Positions 26,823 through 34,513 of a stretch of 64,000 nt of DNA are shown in pieces. The stretch comes from Simkaniaceae bacterium (GTDB lineage: Bacteria; Chlamydiota; Chlamydiia; Chlamydiales; Simkaniaceae), in the NCBI GenBank assembly GCA_018399055.1, contig CP073762.1, positions 2,038,831 through 2,102,830 on the forward strand, in the 5' to 3' direction. The position numbers were made by a program, and so were the translations under genes. The number at the start of each line of letters is the position of its first letter. Positions within the stretch are counted from its first letter, which is position 1. Below the pieces are notes generated by a model. The model did no database searches and had not been told where the DNA came from. It was given only the letters and a program-made list of their open reading frames with translations.

Positions 26823-27161
26823 CTAAACTGCATCGTCAATTGTATCACCACTCTCGAGTGTGACGATTGCTTTTTTCACTGCAGCGCGAAAACCTTTGAA
26901 CCCTCGAACACGGCGTTTCTTTGGTTTCATATTGATGGTATTCACACCTTTCACTTTTATTTTCTTTTCCTTGTAGATCTCTTCGACTGCGCGAGAAATC
27001 TCATTCTTATTCGCATTTCTATCAACAATAAAAACAACCTTGGGACTTGTGCACTTGGCTGTGCATTTATTGCTAACAGAGTGCTGGAGTCCTTCAAGAA
27101 CAGTTGTTTTTTCAGTGACGTGACGGGACTTAATAACGTGGTAAGGGTTTCTCTCTTTCAT
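26823..27161 (-). CDS. rplW: 50S ribosomal protein L23
   Basis: 112 aa. [92 protein letters not shown] follows L23 throughout. It begins directly after rplD (no spacer). L23 is the docking site for trigger factor and SRP at the exit tunnel in bacteria. Confidence 0.97.
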   Translation of the reverse strand: MKERNPYHVIKSRHVTEKTTVLEGLQHSVSNKCTAKCTSPKVVFIVDRNANKNEISRAVEEIYKEKKIKVKGVNTINMKPKKRRVRGFKGFRAAVKKAIVTLESGDTIDDAV

Positions 27162-27815
27162 CTACTTTTCCCCCATTGCACTTAAGAGTTGTTTTTGAGC
27201 TGAATCAATGACAACCACTTCTTGAGTTCTCATTAGATCGTACCCACTAATACTTGAAATTGGCATAAATCTTGCGCCTGGGATATTTCGCATGCTCAAG
27301 TAAAAATTGGTGCGCTCTTTCTGCGTTTTATCTCCTTCATCACAAAGGAAAAGGACTTTCTTGTTATTGAGACCAGCCGCATCTAAAAACTTACAAACTG
27401 ACTTGGTCTTGGGCTCTTTCAAGCCACTTAGCTTAAGAAACCTGATCTGTCCATTCGTCACCTTTTGAGCAAGAAGATAGTGAATCGCTGCTCGCCTTTC
27501 TTTTCGGTTAATTCGGACATGTTGATCAAATTTTGGCTTTGGACCAAAAACAACAGCTCCTTTACGGTACTGGGAAGTCTTTGTACACCCTTGACGAGCT
27601 TTCCCTGTCCCTTTTTGAGGATGGGGCTTTGCATTAGAAAGAGCAATTTCAGATCGACCCTTCGTATTAGCGCTCCACTGGCGCGCATTCTTCCGCACAG
27701 CAACGACATAATCTTTGATCAGTTGCGGATTAACAGAAATCTGAAGCATTCCCTCTTCAATAGAGACCTCTTCAATTTCTTTTCCTTGTAAATCGTATTT
27801 TTTCAGCTTCGGCAC
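27162..27815 (-). CDS. rplD: 50S ribosomal protein L4
   Basis: 217 aa. The conserved internal loop NTKGRSEIALSNAKPHPQKGTGKARQGCTKTSQYRKGAVVFGPKPKF and the C-terminal DLMRTQEVVVIDSAQKQL block mark L4. A C-terminal stretch of about 12 residues ends the protein after a typical fold. Confidence 0.97.
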   Translation of the reverse strand: MPKLKKYDLQGKEIEEVSIEEGMLQISVNPQLIKDYVVAVRKNARQWSANTKGRSEIALSNAKPHPQKGTGKARQGCTKTSQYRKGAVVFGPKPKFDQHVRINRKERRAAIHYLLAQKVTNGQIRFLKLSGLKEPKTKSVCKFLDAAGLNNKKVLFLCDEGDKTQKERTNFYLSMRNIPGARFMPISSISGYDLMRTQEVVVIDSAQKQLLSAMGEK

Positions 27816-27824
27816 AGTCTATTC

Positions 27825-28478
27825 CTATTTTTTTGCAGGTGTTTTCTTTACCGATTTCCGGATATAAAGAAGGCTGTTCTTTGGTCCTGGAACAGCTCCT
27901 TTGACTAATATAATTTGTTTCTCAGCATCAACGCGAATCACCTTGAGGTTTTCGGCAGTAACCTTCTGTGATCCCATTTGTCCAGCTTTCTTAACTCCTG
28001 GCAAACTGCGGCCGGGCGTACTTCTCATCCCTGTCGATCCTGCAGTACGGTGAAAGCCTGACCCGTGAGAAGCCGGCCCTCCAGCAAAATTATGACGTTT
28101 GATAACTCCCTGAAAGCCTTTTCCTTTAGAGGTTCCACACACATCCACAAACTCAGTGTCAGCAAAATAATCGACTCCAATTTCCTGACCTAATTCATAC
28201 TCTTCAGCATTATCAATTCGGGACTCAAGTAGATGTCGTCTAGGTTCCACTTTAGCACGTGCAAAGTGGCCAACAAGAGGCTTTGAAACATTCTTCTTCT
28301 TGGACTCGGGAACTTTTACAGCTCCGAGTTGAACTGCAGAATAACCATCCTTGTCTTGATTCTTCACTTGGACAATTATGTTGGGCTCGGCGGCAATGAG
28401 CGTACAGACTATAAGGTTACCCTTTTCATCATATATACGGGTCATTCCCCTCTTTTTGCCCATCAGCTTTAGTGACAT
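27825..28478 (-). CDS. rplC: 50S ribosomal protein L3
   Basis: First gene of this S10-type operon; rpsJ (S10) is not in front of it, as in chlamydiae. MSLKLMGKKRGMTRIYDEKGNLIVCTLIAAEPNIIVQVK and the core GTSKGKGFQGVIKRHNFAGGPASHGSGFHRTAGSTGMRSTPGRSLPGVKKAGQMG are diagnostic. I place the start at ATG 28478 rather than 28484 because AAGGAA is then at proper spacing. Confidence 0.97.
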   Translation of the reverse strand: MSLKLMGKKRGMTRIYDEKGNLIVCTLIAAEPNIIVQVKNQDKDGYSAVQLGAVKVPESKKKNVSKPLVGHFARAKVEPRRHLLESRIDNAEEYELGQEIGVDYFADTEFVDVCGTSKGKGFQGVIKRHNFAGGPASHGSGFHRTAGSTGMRSTPGRSLPGVKKAGQMGSQKVTAENLKVIRVDAEKQIILVKGAVPGPKNSLLYIRKSVKKTPAKK

Positions 28479-28561
28479 ATTCATTTCCTTTTCTCGAATT
28501 TCGATTCGATATTGTTTACACTATTGAGCAACAGCGGAGTCATCCAAAATGGTACCACGCT

Positions 28562-28590
28562 ATTTATGGCTAAAGCGAAAAGGTTATCAA
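28562..28590 (-). promoter_or_regulatory. candidate promoter of the S10/spc/alpha ribosomal operon
   Basis: -35 TTGATA (28590-28585) with, 16-17 nt on, CATAAAT as a -10 (28568-28562). Transcription would start about 75 nt upstream of rplC. It begins right after the stop of the 57-aa gene at 28597. Confidence 0.45.
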
Positions 28591-28596
28591 AAGAAT

Positions 28597-28770
28597 CTAT
28601 TTTGCACAATCAAAATTTCCGACTTCTTGATTTTTTTTAGCATTAAAGAAATTCTGTATTGAAGGATCGACACAATCTTCGGTTGAATATGCAACGATAA
28701 CTAGCACTAGGAACATGACAATTAAAGAAATTAAGAAGCCCCATTCCCAACTTTGAAGTTGCGCCCTCAT
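28597..28770 (-). CDS. small single-pass membrane protein (57 aa)
   Basis: Small ORF found by reading the gap between rplC and the 231-aa gene. It starts at ATG 28770, overlapping the stop codon of the upstream gene in an ATGA quartet, and ends at TAG 28597. The peptide begins MRAQLQSWEWGFLISLIVMF, continues with a hydrophobic helix to about residue 28 (LVLVIVAYST), and has a hydrophilic tail with two Cys (EDCVDPSIQNFFNAKKN..FDCAK). The coupled start and single clean transmembrane segment argue that it is real. No family recognised. Confidence 0.6.
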   Translation of the reverse strand: MRAQLQSWEWGFLISLIVMFLVLVIVAYSTEDCVDPSIQNFFNAKKNQEVGNFDCAK

Positions 28771-29462
28771 CGGTATATCTGCCCATTTGGAAAATATGGT
28801 GACATAATTCGAAAAAATTCTCTTACCTCTGAATCCTTGTCATATCCCATGGACATGAGACCAAAGGAAACGCTTGTAAAATGCAACATTTTAAGAAAAG
28901 GGCGGGGATACGGAACACCCTTAATATGGGTTAAGAAGCTCATTGTTACCCACCCAAGAAATGCCGAATGGGAGATTAAACTCACTTTTAAGTGTTTATA
29001 TTCTGTTTTTTTTACAATATCTGGGTTGAGCCTCCTCAACCTTTGGCATTTGATAAATGCTACACTTTCCTTCCTCACCGCATGCTCGTAAAGAACCATT
29101 CGAGCGAGATACCCTGCTGCTTGAAGAGATTTGGCCCTTCTCTTTGAGAGATTGATAAATTTCTTCTCATAAAACCAGATGAATATCTCCAGAGCATTAG
29201 CACAGGTAGAGAGCGTCTGATAGCGAAGCTCAAGAGAGTTTTTGAATGTCCCCCCTTTTTCTATCACTTTTTGAATCCTCTGTATTTCTATATATAAATA
29301 AGGAATACGCATGAGCCCAATAAAGTAATCTATGATGAGAAGCATAGGAATAGCTCCTTCTACGAGGTCTTTATCAGGGTAATGGGACGAAGAGAGGTAC
29401 GTTTGATGGAATAGCTCTCGAGATAAGCCAGGAGGAAGTGGTGGGGTGATTGCAATATACAT
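28767..29462 (-). CDS. unrecognised lineage-specific protein at the CT529 position
   Basis: 231 aa, basic, with hydrophobic stretches near residues 37-58 (AIPMLLIIDYFIGLMRIPYLY), around 88-97 and near 165-181 (HSAFLGWVTMSFL), and many aromatic residues. No catalytic motif is seen. It starts at ATG 29462 without a clear ribosome-binding site, shortly after a terminator at 29487-29512, and is coupled to the 57-aa gene behind it. With the 525-aa gene it occupies the interval between rplC and fmt where C. trachomatis has only the inclusion-membrane protein gene CT529. A membrane or inclusion role is inference. Confidence 0.6.
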   Translation of the reverse strand: MYIAITPPLPPGLSRELFHQTYLSSSHYPDKDLVEGAIPMLLIIDYFIGLMRIPYLYIEIQRIQKVIEKGGTFKNSLELRYQTLSTCANALEIFIWFYEKKFINLSKRRAKSLQAAGYLARMVLYEHAVRKESVAFIKCQRLRRLNPDIVKKTEYKHLKVSLISHSAFLGWVTMSFLTHIKGVPYPRPFLKMLHFTSVSFGLMSMGYDKDSEVREFFRIMSPYFPNGQIYR

Positions 29463-29486
29463 TTATTATTTGAATCTTCGGGCTAA

Positions 29487-29512
29487 AAAAACCCTTCCTG
29501 TAGGAAGGGTTT
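29487..29512 (-). terminator. Rho-independent terminator after the 525-aa gene
   Basis: A stem of about 12 bp, AAAACCCTTCCT with its complement around a 2-nt loop, followed on the minus strand by a run of T (TTTTTTT). It lies 13 bp past the stop codon of the gene at 29526-31103. A run of T on the plus strand (TTTTCTTTAAT) could make it bidirectional. Confidence 0.85.
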
Positions 29513-29525
29513 TCTTTAATAAGTC

Positions 29526-31103
29526 TTATGCTGCAGAAGCGCTAATAAAATTATTAATCGCTACCAAGGCAGTACTGTTTACCTTTGCAAAATTGTAAAC
29601 CCATGGTTTGAAGTTCTTATTCACATCAGGAACGGTAATCTTATCTCCAAATGCAGCGGCCAATCCTCCCATTCCGTTGAGGAAGAGAGATCCTAAACTT
29701 GCTGCAATAATCGCAGAAGATATATACATTTGCTTTTTGTTCTTTACGCTCCAATCTCTCGCTGGAAAGAAGACTTCCTCAGAAATTGTCATGATCGCTC
29801 CAATAGAGCTAAATCCATTCTTCAGGTACCCAAGTCCTTTGACTCGGCCTGAAAGATAAGCAACACCTCCAAAGGCACCAATAAACTTAAGAGCGGCAAA
29901 GGTATCCCCCAAAAACTTGATCGTAGTATATGTCGCAATCCAAATTTTGCGCGATACGGTAGGAGCGTTTCCGGTTTTCTGTCGAAAGTCCGCGAATTTC
30001 TTACCTGACGCCACATCTACGAGCCCACCAACTCTTTCAGAAACTTTGGGCACATAGAGAAAACTATCAAATGACTTTGCGAATTTTCCTAATGCTCCAA
30101 GGTCAGTCTCCGCTAAGGCGTCATACCCCAAGTCGATAAGGGTTGTCGCCGTCCCTTCAACTAATCGAACAAAATCTCGGGAATCCGTAAAGCTTTTGAG
30201 AGCATATTTAGCCCACCAAGTCCCATTATCCGCTGTCCACTTGTCTTTGTTGGCACCCACGTGCACTTGTTGAGCAAACAGAACCCCAGTCAACCCAATA
30301 AACAGCCCGTTAAAAATGTCATTTGAATTTTCTAATACCTTCCCCATGTATGGGTTCTTCATAACGCGACCCGCAAGGCCGCCAAGCTCAGCTTTGGATA
30401 GAGCGGAAAGAAGCGCCATCACCTTCACACCCATAATAACCACCTTAACCGCTTGGGACCAGCGCAAGTCATTTATGTAAACTCCATCAAATTCACCCTT
30501 ATTAACCCCTACTTTCATAAGCTGAGCTGACAGGTTATGAGCGCGGTAGTCGTTCTTGCGTGATTGGACGTCATAAAGATCAATTCCCAAACCAGCTAAG
30601 CCTGCAGTCGCACCATAAGCTTTCATCATCGAGCTTGGCCCTGTCTTGAGGGCTCCTACGGCTTTCAATCCTTCATGCACCAAAACATAAGCAGAAAACA
30701 TTTTTAGAAGTGTAGCAAGCGAGCGGTAAGCAACCCATGTATAACGATTACCATTCAGTGTCATCTCAGCATTTGGACGGTGGACCCATCTAGCGTTTCC
30801 TGCGTCCCACTCTCCTTCTCGAATCTCTTGATTCGTTCGACCACCCTTAAGGATCATCACGTCGCTAACCCCAACAAAGATAGAGCTTGAGACTTTTGCA
30901 AAATCTGCAAAGGCCCAAAACGAGGCAAACTTAGCATTCATTTTCGCTAGGTAGGGATGGTTTTCAGCAGACTTCCCCAAAAGAGGAAGAACAACGCGTC
31001 CAGCCAAATAGGTTAAACAACCTCCAACTAGAAGGGTGTTTCCCCAATTATTCATAAAATCAAGTGCCGCGCGGGGCTTTGAGACTGGAGTTGCAATTGC
31101 CAT
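29526..31103 (-). CDS. large alanine/glycine-rich multi-helix protein, strongly promoted (CT529 position)
   Basis: 525 aa, unrecognised. Many moderately hydrophobic helices rich in Ala/Gly/Leu alternate with charged loops: about residues 19-42 (NTLLVGGCLTYLAGRVVLPLL), 53-77, 107-135, 142-160, 215-235, 262-280, 385-412, 453-480. No enzyme motif is seen. It has a near-consensus promoter and a strong terminator, so it is an independent transcription unit between fmt and the ribosomal operon. That interval in C. trachomatis holds CT529, an Inc protein. The long repeated-hydrophobic build is compatible with an inclusion-membrane or secreted protein, but this is inference. Confidence 0.65.
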   Translation of the reverse strand: MAIATPVSKPRAALDFMNNWGNTLLVGGCLTYLAGRVVLPLLGKSAENHPYLAKMNAKFASFWAFADFAKVSSSIFVGVSDVMILKGGRTNQEIREGEWDAGNARWVHRPNAEMTLNGNRYTWVAYRSLATLLKMFSAYVLVHEGLKAVGALKTGPSSMMKAYGATAGLAGLGIDLYDVQSRKNDYRAHNLSAQLMKVGVNKGEFDGVYINDLRWSQAVKVVIMGVKVMALLSALSKAELGGLAGRVMKNPYMGKVLENSNDIFNGLFIGLTGVLFAQQVHVGANKDKWTADNGTWWAKYALKSFTDSRDFVRLVEGTATTLIDLGYDALAETDLGALGKFAKSFDSFLYVPKVSERVGGLVDVASGKKFADFRQKTGNAPTVSRKIWIATYTTIKFLGDTFAALKFIGAFGGVAYLSGRVKGLGYLKNGFSSIGAIMTISEEVFFPARDWSVKNKKQMYISSAIIAASLGSLFLNGMGGLAAAFGDKITVPDVNKNFKPWVYNFAKVNSTALVAINNFISASAA

Positions 31104-31143
31104 AATTCATTACCTATCGTTTTATTGCTTTGATTGAGGGAGG

Positions 31144-31172
31144 ATTATAGAAGAATGTTAAAAAGGTGTAAA
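31144..31172 (-). promoter_or_regulatory. near-consensus sigma70-type promoter of the 525-aa gene
   Basis: -35 TTTACA (31172-31167), a spacer of exactly 17 nt and a perfect -10 TATAAT (31149-31144). The predicted start is near 31137, leaving a leader of about 34 nt before the ATG at 31103. It is one of the best promoter matches in the window. Confidence 0.7.
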
Positions 31173-31186
31173 GACAAATGAATATT

Positions 31187-32125
31187 TTAATTTAAGGTCC
31201 CGTTTAAGAGTGGGACGCTTTGAAACCCTCTTGTAAACTCAGAGATCGTGAGGCGCTTTTTCCCCTCTAGCTGGAGGTCCAGAAGGGATAGATTGCCCCT
31301 GCCGCAGGAGACCACCCATTGATCTTTTTGATATTGAGCGGTTTCAACCGTTGGAATTGCGCGAAACACCTTAAGCCTCTTGGACTTTCCATTAACAACT
31401 ACGCTGCACCAAGCCCCAGGCTTAGGGCTAAAGGCTCGTATTTGATTATGAATCGCCTCGGCGCTGTGACTCCAGTCAATCTCTGCCATTATTGCATCAA
31501 TTTTTTGAACGTAGGTTGCAAGAGTTGGATCCTGCGGCATTTTATGCTCATCATGGTAAGGATAGTTTTTAATCACTTTGAGTAGGGTTTCTGCCCCTAA
31601 TGGAATCAACACTCTTTCAAGCTGCTCGCAGTCCATGTCTAAAGGAATAGGCACTCTCTCTTGGGCAAGAATGTCCCCAGCATCCATTTTTAGTGCCATT
31701 TCAATAACAGAAACGCCTGTTTCGTTGGCACCATCTAATAATGCAAAACGGATGGGCGCTGGCCCTCGGTACTTAGGTAAAAGAGAGGGATGAAGGTTTA
31801 TGCAACCATAGCGCGGGAGGTCTAAAATGTTCTGCTTAATGATCTCTCCATAAGCAAATACCACAAAGAGATCAGCACCAAAAAGGCGCAATTCTTCTTC
31901 AAAAGCCGGCGTTGAGGCTTTGTCCGGTTGATATAGGGGAATGTTAGGGAATTTTTCTATAGCAAGTTCTTTTACAGCTGAAAAAACCGGCTTGCCACTC
32001 CTGCCACGCGGCTTATCGCCTTTGGTAACGATAGCAAGAACCTCAACTCCATTTTCACTTAGATAGTCCAGGACTTCTGCGGCAATGGGAGGGGTTCCAA
32101 AGTAAACGATCTTCACTTGAGTCAC
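31187..32125 (-). CDS. fmt: methionyl-tRNA formyltransferase
   Basis: Formylates initiator Met-tRNA using 10-formyl-THF. The N-terminal KIVYFGTPPIAAEVLDYL, FVVFAYGEIIKQNILDLPRYGCINLHPSLLPKYRGPAPI (catalytic Asn/His and the SLLP motif) and NETGVSVIEMALKMDAGDILAQ are canonical. GTG 32125 is the best start: AGGAG lies 8 nt upstream; TTG 32131 is too close. Product about 312 aa. In C. trachomatis fmt also precedes the lpxA-fabZ-lpxC cluster in the same orientation. Confidence 0.96.
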   Translation of the reverse strand: MTQVKIVYFGTPPIAAEVLDYLSENGVEVLAIVTKGDKPRGRSGKPVFSAVKELAIEKFPNIPLYQPDKASTPAFEEELRLFGADLFVVFAYGEIIKQNILDLPRYGCINLHPSLLPKYRGPAPIRFALLDGANETGVSVIEMALKMDAGDILAQERVPIPLDMDCEQLERVLIPLGAETLLKVIKNYPYHDEHKMPQDPTLATYVQKIDAIMAEIDWSHSAEAIHNQIRAFSPKPGAWCSVVVNGKSKRLKVFRAIPTVETAQYQKDQWVVSCGRGNLSLLDLQLEGKKRLTISEFTRGFQSVPLLNGTLN

Positions 32126-32176
32126 TTGCAAAACTCCTGATCAGTCGATTTTTGAAGATTTTTTGCGCAGTTAGCT

Positions 32177-32225
32177 CTGCAATACAAACTCACATACCCT
32201 TTAGGGTAGGGTGATTGTATTGCAG
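32177..32225. repeat. hairpin C between lpxA and fmt
   Basis: Perfect 11-bp outer arms CTGCAATACAA/TTGTATTGCAG enclose a second hairpin TACCCT-TT-AGGGTA. There is no T-run on either side, so it is not a typical Rho-independent terminator; it may be an RNA-processing or pausing structure within the lpx-fmt transcript. Confidence 0.7.
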
Positions 32226-32279
32226 GGGTAAATTTGTGAAAAAGAGCAAAAAGGGATGATATGGAGCTTTGCAAATGGC

Positions 32280-33110
32280 TCACTCTTCTAAAAGATCTTT
32301 GATGTCGGGAATTTCATTTCCGAGGCCTGCAGGCTGCAGGCCAATGAGCCCCCGCTTTGAGCTTTTGCAAAAATCAAGCCAATGGTTAATCACAGGACTT
32401 TTATCTACTTCGTTTTCAACGCGCTCAAGAGCTTCTCGTAGCTGAACCCCAGAGCGGTAGGTGAGTTTATAAGCTTTGGTGAGGTTTTTTCGAAGCTCGA
32501 GATTAAAATTATGCCTTTTCAATCCAATCAGGTTGAGACCTGCAACGCGATAGGGAATCCCAGCACCTAGTGTATAAGGAGGAATATCGTTAGTAATCCG
32601 GCTGAGACCTCCTACCATAGCGTAAGCCCCCACTCGCACAAACTGATGGATTGGAGTCATTCCCCCAATATTAGCATAGTCTTGAATCTCTACATGACCA
32701 GCAAGCATTGCTCCATTTGCCATAATGACGTGATTCCCCACCTTGCAGTGGTGGGCAATATGACAATAAGCCATAATCAAACAATGATCCCCAACCTCAA
32801 CGGTTGAGCCTTCGTCGCATGATGAATTGATGGTCACAAACTCGCGAATTTCGCAGTGCTTTCCAATTTTAACATATGTCACTTCCCCATGAAATTTCTT
32901 AGCCTGGGTCTTAGTCCCGATACTTGCAGAGGGATAAATTGTGGTGCCCTCACCAATCGTCGTGCGCCCATCGATGTAGGCGTGGGATTTAATTGTTACA
33001 TTGTCGCCTAGAACCACATTTTTTTTAACAATCGCGTAAGGTTCTAAAGTAACATTTTCTCCGAGCTGAGCTCCTTCTTCGACAATCGCTGTAGGATGGA
33101 TATTAGACAT
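32280..33110 (-). CDS. lpxA: UDP-N-acetylglucosamine acyltransferase
   Basis: First enzyme of lipid A synthesis; moves a hydroxyacyl chain from ACP to UDP-GlcNAc. 276 aa with left-handed beta-helix hexapeptide repeats through residue ~190 (IHPTAIVEEGAQLGENVTLEPYAIV.., GTKTQAKKFHGEVTYVKIGKHCEIREFVTIN). The catalytic His region MAYCHIAHHCKVGNHVIMANGAMLAGHVEI is followed by NIGGMTPIHQFVRVGAYAMVGG and GIPYRVAGLNLIGLKRHNF, as in all LpxA. It is the third gene of lpxC-fabZ-lpxA, 11 bp after fabZ. Confidence 0.98.
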   Translation of the reverse strand: MSNIHPTAIVEEGAQLGENVTLEPYAIVKKNVVLGDNVTIKSHAYIDGRTTIGEGTTIYPSASIGTKTQAKKFHGEVTYVKIGKHCEIREFVTINSSCDEGSTVEVGDHCLIMAYCHIAHHCKVGNHVIMANGAMLAGHVEIQDYANIGGMTPIHQFVRVGAYAMVGGLSRITNDIPPYTLGAGIPYRVAGLNLIGLKRHNFNLELRKNLTKAYKLTYRSGVQLREALERVENEVDKSPVINHWLDFCKSSKRGLIGLQPAGLGNEIPDIKDLLEE

Positions 33111-33121
33111 GAATGTGTTTC

Positions 33122-33589
33122 CTAAATCTGTTCAAAACTGGTGAGTGCAAATCCGATTTCTGCTTCGACAGCTAGTTCCCCGGCAATTTTTGCTTTTGCT
33201 TGGACTTTTCCTCCCTTAGAACTTAGGTGCTGACCATAAACATGCATGGTAAGCACATCACCAGGCAGTGCAGGACGACGAAACTTTGCTTTGGTCACAC
33301 TTAAAAGAACGGCCGTTTTCTCTTGAAACCCCTTTTGATGGATAAGAATGCCTCCGGTCTGAGCCAAGGCTTCTAAGATTAAAACCCCTGGCATAATAGG
33401 AGCCTGAGGAAAGTGTCCTTGAAAAAACTCTTCATTCATCGACACACACTTGATTGCCACAATGGTGTTAGCCTCTAAATCAAGCTCAATGACCCGATCT
33501 ACAAGCAGAAAAGGATATCTATGGGGAAGGATATCACGAATCTGTTTGATATTAAGGATCGCTTTTGAAGTGGAGGCTTCGGTAGTCAT
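33122..33589 (-). CDS. fabZ: 3-hydroxyacyl-ACP dehydratase
   Basis: Dehydrates 3-hydroxyacyl-ACP in fatty acid synthesis; it competes with LpxA for substrate. ILPHRYPFLLVDRVIELD, the catalytic His in FFQGHFPQAPIMPGVLILEALAQTGG (with the catalytic Glu in the LILEALAQ helix) and FRRPALPGDVLTMHV are typical. ATG 33589 overlaps the lpxC stop by one base (TGATG), so the upstream TTG is not used. Confidence 0.97.
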   Translation of the reverse strand: MTTEASTSKAILNIKQIRDILPHRYPFLLVDRVIELDLEANTIVAIKCVSMNEEFFQGHFPQAPIMPGVLILEALAQTGGILIHQKGFQEKTAVLLSVTKAKFRRPALPGDVLTMHVYGQHLSSKGGKVQAKAKIAGELAVEAEIGFALTSFEQI

Positions 33590-34467
33590 CAATGATTCTC
33601 CATAGTGAAATTACTCACAAGCTCTTTTGCAAATGAGGTGTTAGAAAAGTGACCCGATCGAATTGCTATGATATGGGCAATGAAAGATTGTCCAACAAGG
33701 GAAAGATCGCCGATAAGATCTAAGATCTTATGGCGCACCATTTCATCTTTATATCGGACTCCCTCAGGATTCAAAATCGAATCTCCCTTAATAATCACGG
33801 CATTATCTAGGCGTCCTCCCTTGATATTTCCCTTTTCAATCAAAGGAACAACCTCTTCATAAAGGGAGAAGGTTCGTGCAGGAGCAATCTCTTCTTTGTA
33901 AATTTCTTCGTTGATATGAACAGTAAAGAACTGCGATTTCAAAAGCTCACATGTTGGATAGTTCAGTGTATAGCTAATCCGGAATTCCTCTGAAGGAAGG
34001 GCAACAAGGTGAACATCTCCCTTTGACCAGAAAACAGGGACCTCTAAGTGATGGATTTTTTTTGTTTTGCTCTGAGAAACGACTCCCGCTTTTTCAATTA
34101 GCTCAACGAAGGGAACTGCGCTTCCGTCACAGCTGGGGATCTCCGGGCCATCAATCTCAATAATAAGGTTATCAATTTCATAGGCCTTAATTGCAGAGAG
34201 AATATGCTCCACAGTTTGAACTTGAAAATCCCCTGAACCTAATATGGTACAACGAGGTGTTTCGCAAACGTAGTCAACAAGTGCCGGAAGGGTCGGTTTG
34301 TCAGGAAGATCCATTCTTTGAAATACAACCCCTGTTCCTTCGGGAGCAGGACGAAGCTTAACTTCAGAACTCACTCCGGTAAAAAGGCCTGTTCCAGACA
34401 GGGAAACTGAATTTTTTAAGGTGCGTTGATGTTTTCTTGATGTGGAATATTTATCGGAAGATGCCAT
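33589..34467 (-). CDS. lpxC: UDP-3-O-acyl-N-acetylglucosamine deacetylase
   Basis: Zn-dependent committed step of lipid A synthesis, 292 aa. RTLKNSVSLSGTGLFTG opens it. Zn ligands are the His in QTVEHILSAIKA and, late, the His and Asp of MVRHKILDLIGDLSL. The hydroxamate-pocket region IDGPEIPSCDGSAVPFVELI is clear, as is GRLDNAVI. It leads the lpxC-fabZ-lpxA-fmt run. Confidence 0.98.
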   Translation of the reverse strand: MASSDKYSTSRKHQRTLKNSVSLSGTGLFTGVSSEVKLRPAPEGTGVVFQRMDLPDKPTLPALVDYVCETPRCTILGSGDFQVQTVEHILSAIKAYEIDNLIIEIDGPEIPSCDGSAVPFVELIEKAGVVSQSKTKKIHHLEVPVFWSKGDVHLVALPSEEFRISYTLNYPTCELLKSQFFTVHINEEIYKEEIAPARTFSLYEEVVPLIEKGNIKGGRLDNAVIIKGDSILNPEGVRYKDEMVRHKILDLIGDLSLVGQSFIAHIIAIRSGHFSNTSFAKELVSNFTMENH

Positions 34468-34513
34468 GAAGAGTCCAGTTTAAACGTTTGAAAGTGAGCA
34501 AAATTAATTCCCC

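Noticed and set aside
18852-28478. Loss of rpsJ, rpsN, rpmD, rpmJ, infA and map from the ribosomal cluster as a new deletion
   Set aside because: This reduced order is normal for chlamydiae; those genes lie elsewhere or (L30) are absent.
32177-32225. lpxA Rho-independent terminator
   Set aside because: The stem is good but there is no T-run on either strand.
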